Source: JAAAOZ01 sp964496595
GTDB lineage: Bacteria > Chloroflexota > Anaerolineae > B4-G1 > SLSP01
Assembly: GCA_964496595.1 (NCBI GenBank)
Contig: CAZCAI010000239.1
Location: forward strand, 1 to 5,122
DNA length: 5,122 nucleotides
Direction: 5' to 3'
In this document: in pieces, positions 5,096 through 5,122 of the stretch
How the letters are laid out: every line of letters begins with the position of its first letter
How positions within the stretch are numbered: the stretch's first letter is position 1
Position numbers and translations under genes: made by a program
Notes under the pieces: model-generated
The model's database searches: none
What the model saw: only the letters and a program-made list of their open reading frames with translations
Told to the model about the DNA's origin: nothing

Positions 5096-5122
5096 ATGGT
5101 GTTTAGGAAAAGGATTCTTCTG
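5096..5122 (+). CDS. Start of an unidentified gene, cut by the window edge
   Basis: Only nine codons are visible, reading MVFRKRILL from ATG 5096 (or from GTG 5099). The basic cluster RKR followed by hydrophobic residues is what the beginning of a signal peptide or first membrane helix looks like, so an exported or membrane protein is a reasonable guess, no more. The excellent ribosome binding site, the promoter at 5029-5057 and the palindrome array just upstream argue that this is a real, regulated gene and probably the target of the array. Confidence 0.5.

Overview
The window looks like a piece of a GC-rich bacterial chromosome, most likely from the phylum Chloroflexota (Anaerolineae or Caldilineae type). 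This is an inference. It rests on the secreted glycosidase-like protein, whose tail reads YLPLVVRGN, a kind of ending I associate from memory with exported Chloroflexota proteins; on Ig-like (BACON-like) repeats fused to a glycosidase; and on the general style of the genes. No rRNA, tRNA, insertion sequence or CRISPR array is visible. All supported genes are on the + strand; the many long minus-strand frames are shadows of GC-rich coding sequence.

Layout. 1-129 is an AT-richer leader with a plausible promoter (22-50) that carries an inverted repeat in its spacer. 130-240 encodes a 36-residue, single-span hydrophobic peptide with a very strong ribosome binding site. 241-344 is an intercistronic stretch rich in inverted repeats. 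345-2768 encodes a complete P1B-type heavy-metal ATPase with two N-terminal metal-binding domains, a CPC motif, and the Lys/Asp pair of the Zn/Cd/Pb (P1B-2) class. 2769-2816 is a short gap holding a run of four heptamer repeats (consensus nnAATTC). 2817-4631 encodes a secreted 604-residue clan GH-A glycosidase-like protein with two C-terminal BACON-like repeats. A strong rho-independent terminator lies at 4687-4724 and closes this block.

The second block starts with its own promoter (4753-4780) and ribosome binding site, and opens a gene whose first ~20 codons are the start of a NarL/FixJ-type response regulator receiver domain. It stops after 57 codons, so it is probably a gene remnant. Its stop codon lies in the first box of a notable array at 4989-5031, where AGGG recurs every 12 bp four times, two of the copies within the perfect palindrome TCCCTAGGGA. 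The last palindrome abuts and overlaps the -35 region of a predicted promoter (5029-5057), followed by a near-perfect Shine-Dalgarno and the first 9 codons of a gene that runs out of the window.

How the parts work together. The small membrane peptide and the metal ATPase probably form one transcription unit for metal efflux, with the peptide a possible small partner of the pump. The glycosidase has no obvious link to metal export but no terminator separates it from the ATPase, so read-through is possible. The palindrome array is the best candidate for an undescribed regulatory element; it probably controls the gene at the right edge. No metal-sensing regulator gene (ArsR or MerR family) is present in the window.
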